30,752 nucleotides of DNA, from the IMG/VR virus record IMGVR_UViG_3300042691_018491, positions 1 through 30,752 of that record; one strand, 5' to 3'. A program made the position numbers and the translations under genes. The DNA comes from a virus. This document shows, in pieces, positions 15,007 to 22,091 of this stretch. The notes under the pieces are model-generated. The model worked only from the letters and a program-made list of their open reading frames with translations, made no database searches and was not told where the DNA came from. Every line of letters begins with the position of its first letter. Position 1 is the stretch's first letter.

Positions 15007-15425
15007 TATTTATCAGGTGGGTACTGAATGTTTATGTTAATGTTTTTATCGTCCTCGGTTGTTTCCTTATGATTTGCGTTTTTGTAACCATAATTATTAA
15101 CAAGCGAAAATATAGCAACGGCAGGATTATTCTTACCTGACAACGCACGTTCCATTGTATTAGTTAAAACTTTTGCTTTTGCCTTTTCTATTGTGTCAAA
15201 AAAAACTTCATAACCCTCTGCTTTTTCGTAGTTTAAAAGTGTTTGTCTTGTTATACCTAATACTTCGCAAATACCTTCAACTGTATAAGGCACGGGAACT
15301 GTTTTAGTAAAAGTTTCGCCATCTTTACTAATAAATTCTTCTTGATTCGAATCACAACGTCTGAAATAATAATTTATAGCAGATTGCAATTCTTCAGTTG
15401 TTTTATATTTTAAATGCCTACCCAT
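15006..15425 (-). CDS. terS: Terminase small subunit
   Basis: A 139-residue DNA-recognition subunit. It begins MGRHLKYKTTEELQSAINYY and contains a helix-turn-helix-like segment YTVEGICEVLGITRQTLLNYEK (positions about 47-68). The conserved-looking stretch NPAVAIFSLVNNYGYKN (about 100-116) matches the GxxNPTGAIFNLKNNYGWK pattern of P22 gp3-like and related small terminases. It binds the packaging start site and activates the large subunit. Coupled to terL by a one-base overlap. The repeat-rich region immediately upstream (15537-15800) could include its binding site, because pac/cos sites often lie close to this gene. Confidence 0.88.
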   Translation of the reverse strand: MGRHLKYKTTEELQSAINYYFRRCDSNQEEFISKDGETFTKTVPVPYTVEGICEVLGITRQTLLNYEKAEGYEVFFDTIEKAKAKVLTNTMERALSGKNNPAVAIFSLVNNYGYKNANHKETTEDDKNININIQYPPDK

Positions 15426-15536
15426 TTGTTTATATTTTTCGTTTTAAGAAACTTTTAATAACTTTTGATATCTATACACCACTTTAATATAAAAATGCCT
15501 TAAAAAGCCGTTTAAATACGTTTTAAGACTATATCT

Positions 15537-15800
15537 ATATTATTATTAGTATTATTATTTATATTATTATTATTATTGTTAACAGTTGTTACATTAAGTG
15601 TAACACATAACTTATTGATATACATAAGATGTTACATGTTTACACCTGTTACACTATATTCTACACACATATGTATTTTAAGTTTAACTACGCATGTGTA
15701 TGCGTATATGTGAGAAAAACCCCGTAACAGGTGTTAACAGCGTAACAAAGTTAAGAATCAATCGTTTAAGTGTTACATGCTGTGTAACGTGTGTTAACAT
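15537..15800. repeat. A/T-rich tract plus TGTTAC/GTAACA repeat cluster, candidate origin or packaging site
   Basis: The 447-bp gap 15426-15872 holds no gene. An ATT/TTA-repeat tract (15537-15578) is followed by about ten copies of TGTTACA, GTAACA or TGTTAACA up to 15799. Two share the same inverted layout with a 5-nt spacer: TGTTACA-TTAAG-TGTAACA (15587-15605) and TGTTACA-TGCTG-TGTAACG (15771-15789). Direct copies lie at 15630, 15647, 15724, 15733 and 15742, the last three about 9 nt apart. A separate perfect palindrome TACGCAT-GTGT-ATGCGTA is at 15689-15706. An A/T-rich melting zone beside iterated binding sites is typical of replication origins; a terminase site is the main alternative. Confidence 0.65.
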
Positions 15801-15807
15801 TTCAAAT

Positions 15808-15839
15808 AAAAAAACCGCTGCACTTGTTGAACAGCGGTT
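15808..15839 (-). terminator. Rho-independent terminator, minus strand
   Basis: On the minus strand an 8-bp stem AACCGCTG/CAGCGGTT (15839-15832 with 15820-15813, 11-nt loop) runs directly into seven T (15814-15808). It lies 34 nt after the stop of the degenerate HNH gene and would end the leftward recombination operon before the repeat region. Confidence 0.8.
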
Positions 15840-15872
15840 AGCGGCAAACCGCAGTTAAGGCAAAAGTAAGTA

Positions 15873-16142
15873 TTAGTTTTCAGACTTTAAAACTTTACGA
15901 TGTGAAAATTCAATATTTTCTTTTTGATAGTTCAACGGGTTGCCATCTAAAAAAGTCATAGTGTACTTTAAATCATGGTTTTTAAGCGGGAATAATACAT
16001 GATGTAATAGAACGCCAGTATTACTAATAACCCTGTTTTTTTTATAATGCCATCGGTGGTTTTGGCATTTATCATAATCAGAATCATCTAACATAATGTA
16101 GTCAGCGCAAAGGCTGCGTTTGAATATTTGAAGTAGTTTCAT
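15873..16142 (-). CDS. Degenerate HNH/AP2-like small protein
   Basis: An 89-residue protein resembling the N-terminal half of phage HNH homing endonucleases. DDSDYDKCQNHRWHYKKN corresponds to the usual leading strand pair and Trp. LLHHVLFPLKN matches the LHR-type segment, and LDGNPLNYQKENIEF matches the NGNPLDNRxxNL helix. The expected DH pair of the VDHxNG motif is replaced (TMTFLDGN), so the metal-dependent nuclease is probably inactive. It starts in an ATGA overlap with the CoiA-like gene and is followed by a strong terminator. It may be a remnant of a homing gene or a DNA-binding derivative. Confidence 0.6.
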   Translation of the reverse strand: MKLLQIFKRSLCADYIMLDDSDYDKCQNHRWHYKKNRVISNTGVLLHHVLFPLKNHDLKYTMTFLDGNPLNYQKENIEFSHRKVLKSEN

Positions 16143-16933
16143 TGGGTTGTATGAAATTGATTTATCTGTTTTGTAAGCCGTTCAATGTTTCTAATAAGTT
16201 CGCCTCCCTCGCCCTCAGTTTGTTGCAGTCTAACTTTAAATTGTCTGAGTGAATCATTGAAAGACAATCCGATATTGTGCTTGTTTCGCATTGGATATAT
16301 TTCTTTAAATAACTTTCGTGAATCTTCTTTAAGTATGTATAATAATTTTTCATCTTCTCCAATTCCATCTGTTTTTGATTTTTGGATTTCTTCTTCGAAT
16401 CCTCTAATAACTTGTCGATTTGTTTCTGTTTCAATTTTTGTATTATTAACAAATTTAAATCTTTCTGGAGCATAAGTATAAACTTTAAATATTAAATAAT
16501 CCGATTGGTGTATATCTTTTAATTTACTATAATTTATGTCATTTGTGTGTACTACTTCAATGCCGCATAAAAAATCATCATTATCATCAAAGTATGCAAC
16601 ATCAACACGCCTGTTTATATCTTCTAAAGTATGTTCATCTTTAGCGCGTTTTGCAGTAACATGCAAATCTAAGTCTTTACAATAAAATTGTTTTTCATCG
16701 CATAACTTAGCAATCAAATTTAAGTGTTCGGCTGACATACCTACTGCAACTGCATCTGATTTAGTCCTAAAATGTTTTTGCCTTTCACCATTTATTACTG
16801 GTATCATTTGTATTTTATCGCCTTTATCTGACAGTAAATAATAAAATTCATATCTATTATTTTGGTTTATGTCATTTATAAAAACATATATATTTTGCTC
16901 ATTTTTAGCATAGGCATATTTTATTTCATGCAT
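16139..16933 (-). CDS. CoiA-like/PD-(D/E)XK-type protein, tentative
   Basis: A 264-residue protein starting at the ATG 16931-16933 (MHEIKYAYAKNEQNI); the open frame extends 16 codons further but into the terminator of the upstream RNA. The segment RRVDVAYFDDNDDFLCGIEVVHTN (split as RRVDVAYF near 109 and GIEVVHTN near 125) resembles the D...ExQxT core of competence protein CoiA-like nuclease folds. The usual Lys/Gln after Glu is not conserved, so activity is uncertain. The C-terminal 80 residues are charged coiled coil (LIRNIERLTKQINQF at the end). A/T-rich relative to the annealing protein gene. It sits in the recombination operon, which fits a DNA-processing role. Confidence 0.5.
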   Translation of the reverse strand: MHEIKYAYAKNEQNIYVFINDINQNNRYEFYYLLSDKGDKIQMIPVINGERQKHFRTKSDAVAVGMSAEHLNLIAKLCDEKQFYCKDLDLHVTAKRAKDEHTLEDINRRVDVAYFDDNDDFLCGIEVVHTNDINYSKLKDIHQSDYLIFKVYTYAPERFKFVNNTKIETETNRQVIRGFEEEIQKSKTDGIGEDEKLLYILKEDSRKLFKEIYPMRNKHNIGLSFNDSLRQFKVRLQQTEGEGGELIRNIERLTKQINQFHTTQ

Positions 16934-16945
16934 TGTAAATTTTTT

Positions 16946-17039
16946 AAAAAAACTAAGCCCCGAAATCAATAGGGCAACCACGACCTATATCATTCAGGGC
17001 TTTAAATATCTTTTAGTTCTTTCTGTGGTTGCAGAACAT
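16946..17039 (-). ncRNA. Candidate small structured RNA with kissing loops
   Basis: Read on the minus strand, a short hairpin (17036-17033 with 17024-17021) presents an exactly 8-nt loop GCAACCAC (17032-17025). A second hairpin has a 10-bp helix (17002-16993 with 16964-16955, one G-U), a symmetric TGAT/TGAT internal loop and a 5-bp helix ATAGG/CCTAT. Its loop TCGTGGTTGC (16983-16974) contains the perfect 8-nt complement of loop one. Seven T (16952-16946) follow the second helix after AG. A -7 element TATATTTG (17050-17043) lies just upstream. Promoter, paired loops and terminator-like end suggest an RNA of about 90-95 nt. A leader attenuator of the next gene is the alternative. Confidence 0.6.
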
Positions 17040-17042
17040 ACG

Positions 17043-17050
17043 CAAATATA
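17043..17050 (-). promoter_or_regulatory. -7 element TATATTTG for the small RNA
   Basis: TATATTTG on the minus strand matches TAnnTTTG and lies 6 nt after the stop of the annealing protein gene. The expected -33 position (17073-17070) reads ATGA rather than TTTG, so strength is uncertain. A start near 17039 would place the small structured RNA at the 5' end of the transcript. Confidence 0.45.
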
Positions 17051-17056
17051 CCACTT

Positions 17057-17590
17057 TTATTTTTCTAATTCATCATTTAAACTTGATTTTTTCAGCAAGT
17101 CAGTATAATTCATTGAACTTTTACGGCTAACATCGCGCCCGAATATTTTACCAAACTTTTCGGCTGCATCTTTAACGGCGTATGTTTCGGCGGCGGGTGC
17201 AGCTTTTTGCACACCATCGGTTTTTACGGCATTCCAATCAGTAGCACCAGCGCCCTTATCTGTTTGTATCGGTGCAGCGCCTATGCCATCTTGCCACATT
17301 GGTTCGCCGCTTATCGGGTTATTTACATGCAGCCTTACAGTTACAACAACTGAATTAGCTACTATCTGAGTGCCGCGTATTTCTACGTTAAAGTTCCCGA
17401 AAATGCGCGTTAAAAGATATTCTATTTTCTCAATAGGTATGTATCTATAATCGCGAATCATCGGATGCTGAACTAACCACTTAGCGGGCGGGTCTTGATT
17501 CAATAATACTGTTAGCGCGTTTTGCTTTAGGCTATCTTCATTTTCTACTAATAGTTCTTGAAGTGTTGGCAGTTTTGTTAATTGTTGCAT
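17057..17590 (-). CDS. Rad52-family single-strand annealing protein
   Basis: A 177-residue protein. The core reads IEIRGTQIVANSV-like strands (NVEIRGTQIVANSVVVTVRL, about 69-88), then WQDGIGAAPIQTDKGAG (about 100-116). The helix VKTDGVQKAAPAAETYAVKDA is followed by EKFGKIFGR, matching the Rad52 pattern of a Gly-rich strand followed by AxxDGxKRAxxxFG. Phage members such as Sak pair complementary single strands during recombination. It lies immediately downstream of a RecE-like exonuclease, the standard two-component phage recombinase. The acidic C-terminus (SLNDELEK) could contact SSB, as in other annealing proteins; that is inference. Length is short for the family. Confidence 0.75.
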   Translation of the reverse strand: MQQLTKLPTLQELLVENEDSLKQNALTVLLNQDPPAKWLVQHPMIRDYRYIPIEKIEYLLTRIFGNFNVEIRGTQIVANSVVVTVRLHVNNPISGEPMWQDGIGAAPIQTDKGAGATDWNAVKTDGVQKAAPAAETYAVKDAAEKFGKIFGRDVSRKSSMNYTDLLKKSSLNDELEK

Positions 17591-17620
17591 GATTAAAGTT
17601 ATTATAAAGTGATGAATTAG

Positions 17621-18376
17621 TTATTTAGCCCATGTAGGCAATGAAATAATATGTATTTTGTTATCAGTTGTATAGCCGTGAAAATTATTTGATTCTTTGC
17701 ATTTTTTAAGTGTTTCGATATCGGCTAAATATTCTTGTCGGCCGCGTTCGATAGCATCATTATCTAATTCGTAAAGTTCTACATTAAACGGCGCTTCCTT
17801 TTCTACTGCTATAAATATAAAGCGTTCGGCCTTTGTTAGGTCCATGTAAAACGCCGCTTGGACATGATAACGGTAATTGTAGATGCTTTTAGAAAATTCG
17901 CCCGGTGCAGAACTGACCGTTGTTTTAAGGTCTATACAAACATTGTACTTAGTGTTTAGAAAATCTACTTTGCACTTTGCGTCAAGTTCTGCGATTTTTC
18001 CAAATATAGGTAGTTCCGCTTGGCCGTGTTCTAAAAGTAACGCCGCCTTCGGATGTGCTAAAACAGCGTTTCGAATGTTTAGTGCTAATTCGTAATCTTT
18101 AGCCGACACGAATAATTCTTTACCTTCAGATTCAGCTAAAAACGATTCGTAGATAGCTTTACCTTCTTTAGTACGGCGGTCGCATTCGGGCATAACGGCG
18201 TAATTGTTTTGGTCAAATACAACGCTATGAACTAATGACCCTAAATTCATGGCTGATGTTGGCGCTTGTTTTTCACCTTCTATATAGGCTTTGTAGTGCG
18301 CTGGTGACTTATGTACTAAGTCTAAAAGTGACTTGCTAATGAAGTCAGTTTTTCTGTGATACTCTTGGTTTGTCAT
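17621..18376 (-). CDS. RecE/exodeoxyribonuclease VIII-like PD-(D/E)XK nuclease
   Basis: A 251-residue exonuclease beginning MTNQEYHRKTDFISKSLL (ATG 18374-18376). A frame extending to a TTG at 18451 crosses the promoter region and was not used. Conserved elements: MNLGSLVHSVVF (GxLxH helix, H near 48), the PD-(D/E)XK core CKVDFLN and CIDLKTT, and the downstream YHVQAAFYMDL (QxxxY motif of RecB/RecE-type nucleases). It would resect double-strand ends to leave single strands for the neighbouring annealing protein. First gene of a leftward operon divergent from the HTH regulator. Family call is strong; direction of digestion cannot be read. Confidence 0.88.
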   Translation of the reverse strand: MTNQEYHRKTDFISKSLLDLVHKSPAHYKAYIEGEKQAPTSAMNLGSLVHSVVFDQNNYAVMPECDRRTKEGKAIYESFLAESEGKELFVSAKDYELALNIRNAVLAHPKAALLLEHGQAELPIFGKIAELDAKCKVDFLNTKYNVCIDLKTTVSSAPGEFSKSIYNYRYHVQAAFYMDLTKAERFIFIAVEKEAPFNVELYELDNDAIERGRQEYLADIETLKKCKESNNFHGYTTDNKIHIISLPTWAK

Positions 18377-18408
18377 AAATTTTAAAAATATTTTATTAAA
18401 TAATAGCA

Positions 18409-18435
18409 CAAATTTAAAAAAGGTTTTTAACTTTG
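18409..18435. promoter_or_regulatory. Overlapping divergent promoters
   Basis: In the 81-bp gap between exonuclease and HTH gene, TAAATTTG reads on the minus strand (18416-18409) and TAACTTTG on the plus strand (18428-18435). Both match TAnnTTTG. The expected -33 position of the plus promoter (18405-18408, AGCA) abuts the minus -7 element, so the two promoters compete for the same DNA. The HTH protein encoded next door is a natural candidate regulator. Confidence 0.6.
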
Positions 18436-18457
18436 CATCACATTTAAACAAAAAAAT

Positions 18458-18694
18458 ATGAAAACTTTTGAAAAATTATCAATTCGATGCGACATGTTAG
18501 GCATCAGTATTTCGGAATTATGCAGGCGTGCCGAAGTAGGTCGGCAAACTGTTGAACACTGGAAAAAAGTAGAACCGCAAACTTTAGTAATACTTGATAA
18601 ACTGCTAACTGAATTAACCAAACTTGAGAATGAACACAATACAGCTAAGGCAATATCAATCGAAAAGCGTAAGCGACATAAGAGAGAGTTATAA
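18458..18694 (+). CDS. Small HTH DNA-binding regulator
   Basis: A 78-residue protein with a Cro/XRE-like helix-turn-helix: KLSIRCDMLGISISELCRRA followed by EVGRQTVEHWKK (residues about 6-37). A helical, Lys/Arg-rich tail (KRKRHKREL) may add non-specific DNA contacts. It is the first gene of the long rightward operon and is transcribed divergently from the exonuclease across overlapping promoters, so control of that switch is likely. Its last 65 nt overlap the helicase start in another frame. Specific targets cannot be read from sequence. Confidence 0.7.
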   Translation: MKTFEKLSIRCDMLGISISELCRRAEVGRQTVEHWKKVEPQTLVILDKLLTELTKLENEHNTAKAISIEKRKRHKREL

Positions 18695-20135
18695 AAGCGG
18701 TAACCGTAAAGTATTGTTTGTGTTACCTACGGGCGGTGGCAAAACTGAAACGTTTATTTATATGGCTTTAGAATCAATATCAAAAGGCAAACGCGTTTAT
18801 TTCTTAGTTCATAAAAAAAACTTAGTAAATCAGATTTCAGAACGTTGCAGAAGATACGGTTTAAAGCATGGTTTTATAGCTGGTAATAGGCCAAAGCAGT
18901 ATTATTTACCCGCACAAGTATGCAGCGTTCAAAGCCTTAAAAATAGACTTAACGAAGTACCAACGCCCGACCTACTAATAATAGATGAAGCGCACCACGC
19001 AAATGCGGGAACATGGAAGGATATTTTGGATTTTTACGGCGAAAAAGTTTTTGTGCTGGGCGTTACTGCTACACCTTGGCGCGGCGATGGGCAAGGATTA
19101 GGCGATGTTTTTAGTGATTTAGTTTTAGGACCGCTGCCAGCTGAATTAGTGCAAATGGGTAATTTAGTTATGCCTGAGTATTACAACTTCAAACCGTTGG
19201 CGGATTTTACAAAGATTAAAAAAGATAGGAACGGCGAATACAAAGCGGATGATTTATTTAAGGAAATGGACAAACCAGCGATAACAGGCAATGCAGTCGA
19301 TGAATATAAACGTTTGGCTCCGGGCGAACCAGCTATTTATTCGTGTGTAAATATTAAGCATTCTGAAAATGTAGCAGCCGCGTTTAATGCTGCAGGATTT
19401 AAGGCGGTTGCGGTACATGGAAACTTAGAAGAATATGAAGTTAAGGCCGCGTTTGATGGTTTAGCTTCGGGCGCACTACATGTGGTCACATTTTGTGACC
19501 TCATAAGCGAAGGTACAGATATACCAGCGGTTAGCGTTGTAGGCATGCTTAGACGTACTATGTCGCTTAGTTTATACTTACAGATAGTTGGGCGCGGATT
19601 AAGGCCGATGCAAGGTAAAAACCGATGTTTAATTTTGGACCATGTAGGAAATCAGAAAATGCACGGTCACCCACTTCAAACGCGCGAATGGACATTAGAA
19701 GGCGTGCAAAAGAAAAAACGCGATACTGAAACTTTAGAAGCTGAATACGGCGATTGTACAGAATGTTTAAGAACTTACATTAAGACCGAACCTAAATGCC
19801 CTTACTGTGGCGCTAAACCCGAAATCAAAATACAACAGATTGAAGAAGTTGCAGGCGTTGCAGTAAAAGATAATACAACGTTAGATGAACTACTAAAGGC
19901 TAAGAAATCAGAACAGGGCAAAAGTAAAACATTAGCTGATTTATGGGAACTGAAAAACAAACGCGGGCATAAAGACAATTGGGTTTATTATATTTTTGAA
20001 AGCCGTATTTTAAAAGAAAATGGCAGTATTGAGTGGATAAATAAAAAGTACGGTTTAGATGCTACTGATAAGAATGATTTAAAACAGGCGGCTAAAAGGG
20101 CATGGAATAATTTTTTAAGAAGTAAAAAGAACTAA
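18630..20135 (+). CDS. SF2 DEAH-type helicase with zinc ribbon
   Basis: A 501-residue helicase. N-terminal LRQYQ (Q-motif-like), Walker A LPTGGGKT (32-39), DEAH (119-122), TATPWR (146-151) and the C-terminal motifs GTDIP (near 294) and QIVGRGLRP (near 314) mark superfamily II. Four cysteines C376, C379, C390 and C393 form a zinc ribbon. Such enzymes unwind or remodel DNA in replication, recombination or transcription. I used the ATG at 18630 because the frame upstream starts only at TTG and the Q motif begins directly after. It is coupled by overlap with the HTH gene and starts the replication block. Confidence 0.9.
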   Translation: MNTIQLRQYQSKSVSDIRESYKSGNRKVLFVLPTGGGKTETFIYMALESISKGKRVYFLVHKKNLVNQISERCRRYGLKHGFIAGNRPKQYYLPAQVCSVQSLKNRLNEVPTPDLLIIDEAHHANAGTWKDILDFYGEKVFVLGVTATPWRGDGQGLGDVFSDLVLGPLPAELVQMGNLVMPEYYNFKPLADFTKIKKDRNGEYKADDLFKEMDKPAITGNAVDEYKRLAPGEPAIYSCVNIKHSENVAAAFNAAGFKAVAVHGNLEEYEVKAAFDGLASGALHVVTFCDLISEGTDIPAVSVVGMLRRTMSLSLYLQIVGRGLRPMQGKNRCLILDHVGNQKMHGHPLQTREWTLEGVQKKKRDTETLEAEYGDCTECLRTYIKTEPKCPYCGAKPEIKIQQIEEVAGVAVKDNTTLDELLKAKKSEQGKSKTLADLWELKNKRGHKDNWVYYIFESRILKENGSIEWINKKYGLDATDKNDLKQAAKRAWNNFLRSKKN

Positions 20136-20137
20136 TC

Positions 20138-20530
20138 ATGAAACAAATTTATCATACCCATGAATTATGGGAAGATTATAAAAATGGATTATACAAAAAA
20201 GAAATTGATAACGAAGAATTGCATATTGAAAATTGTAAAAATTTATTATCTGATAGTAAATTATTTTATGATACAATGTTTCAAATGATTAACACTTGGA
20301 AATATTGTATAGAGCATAATTTAACAAATTTAGATATAAATCCAAGGGCTTATTTGGGTGCTGCTGCATGCAATTTTAAATATAAATCTAATGAAAAATC
20401 AGTAAGAATAGCATGGAATAATTTAGATTCTGATGTTCAAAAATTAGCTAATGATAAAGCTGATGAAATTGTTAAAATATATAGAAGTAAATTTAATAAA
20501 TCAATACAATTATGCTTAGAAATTATTTAG
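20138..20530 (+). CDS. Conserved-looking partner of the IbrA/IbrB-like module
   Basis: A 130-residue, mostly helical protein. The stretch MFQMINTWKYCIEHNLTN (about 48-65) and RAYLGAAACNFKYKSNEKSVRIAWNNL (about 72-98, key features AAACN and R-AW) recall small phage proteins found near PAPS reductase-like genes, as far as I remember. It begins 3 nt after the helicase stop and overlaps the next gene by 19 nt. Strongly A/T-rich and CpG-poor compared with the helicase, like the three genes that follow. Biochemical function is unknown. Confidence 0.6.
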   Translation: MKQIYHTHELWEDYKNGLYKKEIDNEELHIENCKNLLSDSKLFYDTMFQMINTWKYCIEHNLTNLDINPRAYLGAAACNFKYKSNEKSVRIAWNNLDSDVQKLANDKADEIVKIYRSKFNKSIQLCLEII

Positions 20531-21714
20531 AAATTGATGTTTTGGAAGCTGCAAAACAAAGAATATCTTGGACATTTGATAATTTTAATAAAATTATAAT
20601 ATCATTTTCAGGTGGAAAAGATAGTACAGTTTTAACTCATTTAGTAATGGATGAAGCTATAAAAAGAAATAGAAAGGTTTGTATGTTTTTTATTGATTGG
20701 GAATGTCAATTTAAAATTACTGAAAATCATTGTTTGAATATTTATAATATGTATTCAGAATATATTGAGCCTTATTGGATATGTTTACCAATTTTAACCG
20801 ATAATGCTTGTTCTATGATTGAACCAACATGGAAGTGCTGGGATGATGATAAAAAGAATTTATGGGTTAGAGAAAAACCAAAAATAGCTATTAAGTCAAA
20901 AAGTTATTTTCCATTTTATTTTGAAAACATTACATTTGAAGAATTTACGCCTTTATTTGCAGAATGGTATAGTCAAGGTGAAAAATGTGCAAATTTCATC
21001 GGAATAAGAACTCAAGAATCTTTAAATAGATTTAGAGCCATTGCAATGGAAAAAAATAAATTTGATAATAAACAATATACCACTAATATAGTAAATAAAA
21101 ATTGGGCAGTATATCCAATATATGATTGGCGAACTGAGGATATTTGGATATACAATTCAAGATATAAAATGATTTACAATAAACTTTACGATAGAATGTA
21201 TCAAGCTGGATTAACAATAAATCAAATGCGAATAGATGAACCATTTGGTGATACAGCAAGAAGTGGTTTATGGTTGTATCAAATTATAGAACCTGAAACA
21301 TGGGCGAAAATTGTATGTAGAGTAAATGGTGCTAATACTGTTAATGAATATGGAAAACAAAAAGGTAATATTTTAGGCAATAGAACTATAAGTTTACCTA
21401 ATGGTCATACATGGGAATCATTTTCAAATCATATTATAAATACTATGCCACCTAAAACGGCAGAACATTATAAAAATAAAATTGCAAAATATTTATATTG
21501 GTATAAACAAAGAGGTTATGAAAATGGAATACATGATGAAGTTGAAATAGATATTTTTGATAAAGTTCCTTCATGGAAATTGATTTGTAAATGCTTACTT
21601 AAAAATGACTATTGGTGCAGAACATTAGGTTTTAGTATAACAAAATCATCTAATTATGAAAAATATTTAAAGTTAATGAAAAAAAATAGAGAAAAATGGA
21701 ATTTATTTTCATAG
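20512..21714 (+). CDS. IbrA-like PAPS reductase-family (ATP pyrophosphatase) protein
   Basis: A 400-residue protein with the PP-loop SFSGGKDSTVLTH (31-43), the ATP pyrophosphatase motif of PAPS reductases, DndC and tRNA thiolation enzymes. Further features are FFIDWECQF, NFIGIRTQESLNRF, YPIYDWRTEDIWIY and NQMRIDEPFGDTAR, which are typical of the DUF3440/IbrA branch. Members adenylate a substrate; for IbrA-type proteins the substrate is not known to me. It is sandwiched in a co-directional set with a GNAT protein and a ParB-like protein. A/T-rich and CpG-poor, suggesting recent transfer of the whole set. Family assignment is strong, role speculative. Confidence 0.85.
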   Translation: MLRNYLEIDVLEAAKQRISWTFDNFNKIIISFSGGKDSTVLTHLVMDEAIKRNRKVCMFFIDWECQFKITENHCLNIYNMYSEYIEPYWICLPILTDNACSMIEPTWKCWDDDKKNLWVREKPKIAIKSKSYFPFYFENITFEEFTPLFAEWYSQGEKCANFIGIRTQESLNRFRAIAMEKNKFDNKQYTTNIVNKNWAVYPIYDWRTEDIWIYNSRYKMIYNKLYDRMYQAGLTINQMRIDEPFGDTARSGLWLYQIIEPETWAKIVCRVNGANTVNEYGKQKGNILGNRTISLPNGHTWESFSNHIINTMPPKTAEHYKNKIAKYLYWYKQRGYENGIHDEVEIDIFDKVPSWKLICKCLLKNDYWCRTLGFSITKSSNYEKYLKLMKKNREKWNLFS

Positions 21715-22091
21715 AAAATTTTGAAGATGTTAAAAATCACATATCTAAATTTTCTTTAGATAAAAATGTTTTTAAAGAACTTGGAGAACCTATATTTCAT
21801 AATAATAATTCAAAATATATAATTTGTTGCATAGATAACATTTGTATTGGTTTTTTAAGCTATGAATTTAAAAAAGAAATTTGTAATTTAAAATATTGCT
21901 ACATTTATAAAGAATATCGTAATAAAGGCATTTTTAAAAAACTACATATAATTTTTGTTGATAAATTGCCTAAGTACATAAAATATATAAATGTAATATC
22001 TTCTGTTTTTGCATTGCCAATATATTTAAAATTTGGCTATATAGAAATTAAAAAATATAAAATTTGTTCACATTTAAAATTAAAATTATGA
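21696..22091 (+). CDS. GNAT-fold acyltransferase-like protein
   Basis: A 131-residue protein with a GNAT core: the beta strand IDNICIGFLSYEF, then CYIYKEYRNKGIFKKLHIIF (RNKG as the acetyl-CoA pyrophosphate loop, RxxGxG/A type), and the late strand ISSVFALPIYLKFGYIEIKKYK (LPIYLKFGY is the usual motif B ending). It overlaps IbrA-like by 19 nt and ends in an ATGA overlap with the ParB-like gene, so all are co-translated. The substrate is unknown. A GNAT enzyme between a PP-loop ATPase and a ParB-like protein resembles base-modification neighbourhoods; phage Mu Mom also has a GNAT fold. Confidence 0.7.
   Translation: MEFIFIENFEDVKNHISKFSLDKNVFKELGEPIFHNNNSKYIICCIDNICIGFLSYEFKKEICNLKYCYIYKEYRNKGIFKKLHIIFVDKLPKYIKYINVISSVFALPIYLKFGYIEIKKYKICSHLKLKL

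Noticed and set aside
15537-15578. ATT/TTA microsatellite as a mobile element scar
   Set aside because: No flanking duplication or terminal inverted repeats; an A/T-rich melting tract next to the repeat cluster explains it better.
16162-16473. 103-codon minus-strand frame rich in Lys and Leu
   Set aside because: It lies inside the CoiA-like gene in another frame, in A/T-rich DNA, with no overlap coupling or motif.
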